Assembly: GCF_050574275.1 (NCBI RefSeq)
Contig: NZ_CP192260.1
Coordinates: 1,426,001-1,490,000, forward strand
Length of the DNA stretch: 64,000 nucleotides
Reading direction: 5' to 3'
From: Virgibacillus_F flavescens
GTDB lineage: Bacteria > Bacillota > Bacilli > Bacillales > Amphibacillaceae
The translations under genes were made by a program, and so were the position numbers. Within the stretch, counting starts at the first letter, position 1, and the number at the start of each line of letters is the position of its first letter. The notes beneath the pieces were generated by a model. It ran no database searches and was not told the DNA's origin. It saw nothing but the letters and a program-made list of their open reading frames with translations. This document shows positions 61,976-64,000 of the stretch, one piece after another.

Positions 61976-62002
61976 ATACCCCTTCAATCGGGGTATTTTT
62001 TT
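61976..62002 (+). terminator. Intrinsic terminator of the dipeptidase gene
   Basis: ATACCCC pairs with GGGGTAT around TTCAATC-type loop bases and is followed by a T run, eight bases after the stop. Confidence 0.87.
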
Positions 62003-62070
62003 ATGCCACTTTTCCGGCATTTTTTTTGAATGTAAGTACAAATCTACCTTTATTTCAGGTATACTGTAAA

Positions 62071-62122
62071 CAATACCGGATTATCCGGTATATACACCGT
62101 TATACTGGATAATCCGGTATTG
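62071..62122. promoter_or_regulatory. Nested dyad operator upstream of satD
   Basis: Two 22-bp arms, CAATACCGGATTATCCGGTATA (split here as CAATACCGGATT + ATCCGGTATA) and its inverse at 62101-62122, are separated by 8 bp with a single mismatch. Each arm is itself a 19-bp palindrome (ATACCGGATTATCCGGTAT type). The array starts six bases after a possible -10 box, TATACT (62060-62065), so it overlaps the transcription start and looks like a double operator. A regulator is not obvious, but SatD itself has a possible C-terminal HTH. Confidence 0.75.
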
Positions 62123-62137
62123 AAGGGGGTTGTGTAA

Positions 62138-62827
62138 ATGGAGAAAAATAATGTGATTCATGCGGTATGCTTTACTGCAGATGTAATCGATTCTAGAAAA
62201 AATGGTAAGGAAGCAGTACTTGATGAAATTGCTGTATTGTTAAATGAGAAGCACAGTAAAACATGTCTTACACCATTTACGAAACGGGCAGGTGATGAGA
62301 TTTTCGGGGTGGCTTCGACCTTTGCTGATGCGTACATAATTTTGAAAGATCTCTTCCAAATGTCGGAGAAAAAAGGGGTTCCGCTTTATGTTGGAGTGGG
62401 TTTAGGGACAGTTAAAGAAGAGAATGTTAAGGATCCCAACACAGTGAATGGCAGTGCCGTCTGGAACGCTGCGGACGCTTTGAAGCTGATTAAGGAAAAC
62501 AGTTCCAAGGTGAAAAATTTTAGAAATGATGCTTCAACGTTTCGCTATTTTGTTTATGCAGATGAAGGTGATATTCCACATATGCTTGTGAATTACATGA
62601 CTTCTCTCGTATTTGAAAAGATTGAGAAGCGAACTGCAAAACAAGCAGAGGTTATCGAAATCATGGAGTCATTTCCGAGTTTGTCTCTTGAAGCAGTAGG
62701 CAATAAAGTTGGCTACCAAAGAAACGCTTCAACAAACATAAGTAAATTGCTGCATCGTGCCGAATACCATGTAGTGCATGGAGCAGAAGTAGAACTAATA
62801 AATTTTTTAGCAGGTATGAAAGGATAA
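62138..62827 (+). CDS. SatD family protein
   Basis: The 229-residue protein belongs to the SatD family, named after a streptococcal secretion and acid-tolerance locus; its biochemistry is not established. The N-terminal domain (AVCFTADVIDSRKNG, FTKRAGDEIFGVASTFADAY, LYVGVGLGTVKE, NGSAVWNAADALKLIKE) has a nucleotide-cyclase-like layout. The C-terminus, VIEIMESFPSLSLEAVGNKV, GYQRNASTNISKLLHRAEYH, looks like a helix-turn-helix. With the palindromic array just upstream, autoregulation is plausible. GAAGGGGG precedes the ATG. It is followed 70 bp later by a DUF3307 gene, a common pairing. Confidence 0.85.
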   Translation: MEKNNVIHAVCFTADVIDSRKNGKEAVLDEIAVLLNEKHSKTCLTPFTKRAGDEIFGVASTFADAYIILKDLFQMSEKKGVPLYVGVGLGTVKEENVKDPNTVNGSAVWNAADALKLIKENSSKVKNFRNDASTFRYFVYADEGDIPHMLVNYMTSLVFEKIEKRTAKQAEVIEIMESFPSLSLEAVGNKVGYQRNASTNISKLLHRAEYHVVHGAEVELINFLAGMKG

Positions 62828-62897
62828 ATCCTTTTTTAAGTGCAATTATGGCCAGGCGATAAGCCTGGTTTACTAAAATTCAAGGCAGGTGCAGGTA

Positions 62898-63857
62898 ATG
62901 ATTAAACTGTTTCTTCTATTAATATTGGCTCATCTGATTGCCGATTTCGTGACGCAGACAAATTATATCAATCGAAACAAGAAAATATTTTCACACGCCT
63001 TTTACAGTAAAGGGTTAATGCTTCACTGTGTCCATCATCTCGTATTATATCTTTCTTTCATTCTCGTACTTTTGGACTGGAAGACTATATTTATACCAAT
63101 GCTTGTTGTAATCATTGTGCTGCATTATTTAGTCGACTTGGCAAAAATAACAATGGAAAAAAGGGTTGTCCAACGGTTGAGTGAAATAGATGAAGACAAG
63201 AAATTTCTGCTGCACGATGTCTTTGAAAAAAGATCTAGCTATTTTATTCTTGACCAGGTTATTCATTTATTGTGCATCTATCTAACACTGATGATCTTTA
63301 ATCTGAGTCCATCCCTTCCGTCGCTTTATCAGATGCTGGTTGTTGACGGACAGGCACTGGATACAGATATAAAAGTCATTGCACTTAGCATTTTAATCGT
63401 GCTGATCACGTTTGGCAGTGGGTATTTCATTGCGGCGCTAATGTCTGATTTTCAGGAGAGTAAAAAGGAAATGGAGATAGCGGCAGCAGTTTCCGTTGAT
63501 AACGAAACGATCGATCAGCTCCGAAAGAACCTTCGTCATGCCAACACGGATTTTGTTATTAACGAGGCATATCGGACCGATAATGAGGATTATACGCTTC
63601 AGCTTCAGTATCAGAAATACAATAATACGAGTAAGAATTCACGTGGCAAATACATCGGAATTTTTGAGCGGATACTAATTGCTGTTTTCATCGTAATCAA
63701 TCAATATAGCGGACTTGCATTATTGATAGCCATGAAAACACTTGCCAGATTCAAACAATTTGAGGATAAGGATTTTGCTGAATACTATTTAATTGGAACA
63801 TTATTAAGTCTAATAATGGGTGTAGGTATTGGTTTAGTAATTAACTGGATTATTTAG
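62898..63857 (+). CDS. DUF3307 family membrane protein
   Basis: The 319-residue integral membrane protein starts LFLLLILAHLIADFVTQTNY. It has the family's conserved H-x-x-AD-F and LHCVHHLVLYLSFILVL, with LHYLVDLAKITMEKR. About six membrane segments flank a cytoplasmic charged region (about 195-250; DFQESKKEMEIAAAVSVDNE). DUF3307 proteins are frequently encoded next to satD, and their joint function is unknown. ATG 62898 is preferred over GTG 62889, which overlaps the AGGTGCAGG ribosome binding region. Confidence 0.85.
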   Translation: MIKLFLLLILAHLIADFVTQTNYINRNKKIFSHAFYSKGLMLHCVHHLVLYLSFILVLLDWKTIFIPMLVVIIVLHYLVDLAKITMEKRVVQRLSEIDEDKKFLLHDVFEKRSSYFILDQVIHLLCIYLTLMIFNLSPSLPSLYQMLVVDGQALDTDIKVIALSILIVLITFGSGYFIAALMSDFQESKKEMEIAAAVSVDNETIDQLRKNLRHANTDFVINEAYRTDNEDYTLQLQYQKYNNTSKNSRGKYIGIFERILIAVFIVINQYSGLALLIAMKTLARFKQFEDKDFAEYYLIGTLLSLIMGVGIGLVINWII

Positions 63858-63929
63858 GCTGTGACAATTGCCCAATCGGTTGCATAAACTGACCATGGAG
63901 AAAACTTATCCGTGGAAGGATGGATTAAA

Positions 63930-64000
63930 TTGTGTGGTATTACAGGTATCATTAACTGGCAGAAAGACTTGCGCTCGGAGCGGGGAATACTAAGAAGAAT
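63930..64000 (+). CDS. Asparagine synthase (glutamine-hydrolysing), 5' end (partial)
   Basis: The frame starts at TTG 63930 behind GGAAGGA and reads MCGITGIINWQKDLRSERGI before the window ends. The N-terminal Cys followed by GITGIINW is the signature of the class II glutamine amidotransferase domain of AsnB-type synthetases, where the mature Cys2 is the nucleophile. Only about 23 codons are visible, so the subfamily (AsnB, AsnO or an antibiotic-linked homologue) is open. Confidence 0.8.
   Translation, partial: MCGITGIINWQKDLRSERGILRR

Overview
The window is chromosomal DNA of a low-GC Gram-positive bacterium of the Bacillaceae. The mtlA-mtlR-mtlF-mtlD order, Bacillus-type MotA/MotB and SigD-like motility promoters fit this, as do AGGAGG ribosome binding sites, frequent TTG starts and LtaS- and SatD-type proteins. 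The many GC-rich intergenic repeats and the overall gene content suggest a halotolerant Oceanobacillus/Virgibacillus-like genus; that placement is inference. The window starts inside a class V aminotransferase-like gene and ends inside an asparagine synthetase gene.

Layout. 0.8-6.8 kb: a dCache chemoreceptor, the proBA proline operon and a diguanylate cyclase. 6.9-14.3 kb: a GGDEF-EAL protein, then a cyclic-di-GMP-I riboswitch in front of a cheX-cheA-cheW-chemoreceptor operon. 14.5-21.8 kb: the mannitol PTS operon, with an IS3-family element inserted between mtlA and mtlR. 22-23.6 kb: a cysteine synthase-like gene, a 21-bp tandem repeat, a dispersed repeat and tRNA-Ala. 23.7-34 kb: a beta-1,2-glucooligosaccharide (sophorooligosaccharide) utilisation locus with a GH94 phosphorylase and GH3 glucosidase divergent from an ABC importer and a LacI regulator. 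34-43 kb: acetamidase/formamidase, Lrp regulator, a helical-repeat protein, a CoxG-like protein, panD, and a cation/proton antiporter with a membrane partner. 43.7-48 kb: a translationally coupled operon of a PlsY paralogue, a GNAT/class V aminotransferase fusion and an LtaS-like enzyme. 48-55 kb: a serine hydrolase, an OppA-like lipoprotein, an HpaB-family oxygenase, a class I glutamine amidotransferase-like hydrolase and an acyl-CoA dehydrogenase-like flavoprotein. 55-58.5 kb: a two-component system followed by small membrane genes, one frameshifted and one with an apparent premature stop. 58.6-60.2 kb: motAB. 61-64 kb: an M19 dipeptidase, satD plus a DUF3307 gene, and the start of asnB.

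How it fits together. The first 14 kb and motAB form a motility and c-di-GMP theme. SigD-like promoters (TAAN, 14-15 bp, then a GCCGATAT-like box) precede the first chemoreceptor, the riboswitch-che operon and motAB. The riboswitch would let c-di-GMP, made or degraded by the two neighbouring enzymes, set the level of a chemosensory module. The sugar locus has near-consensus divergent sigma-A promoters, a LacI-type operator downstream of each, and a cre site over the importer -35 box.

Intergenic DNA carries at least three dispersed repeat families. One is a short palindromic GTACCAGGTACC element, often at gene ends. Another is a GC-rich composite element (T1) of about 450-550 bp. The third is a MITE-like element of about 227 bp (T2) with GGCCACTGAAAAAG termini. 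T2 and the IS3 element are inserted inside T1 copies. The most novel-looking coding system is the plsY-like / GNAT-aminotransferase / ltaS-like operon, which may make an unusual amino- or acyl-modified lipid or glycerophosphate polymer.
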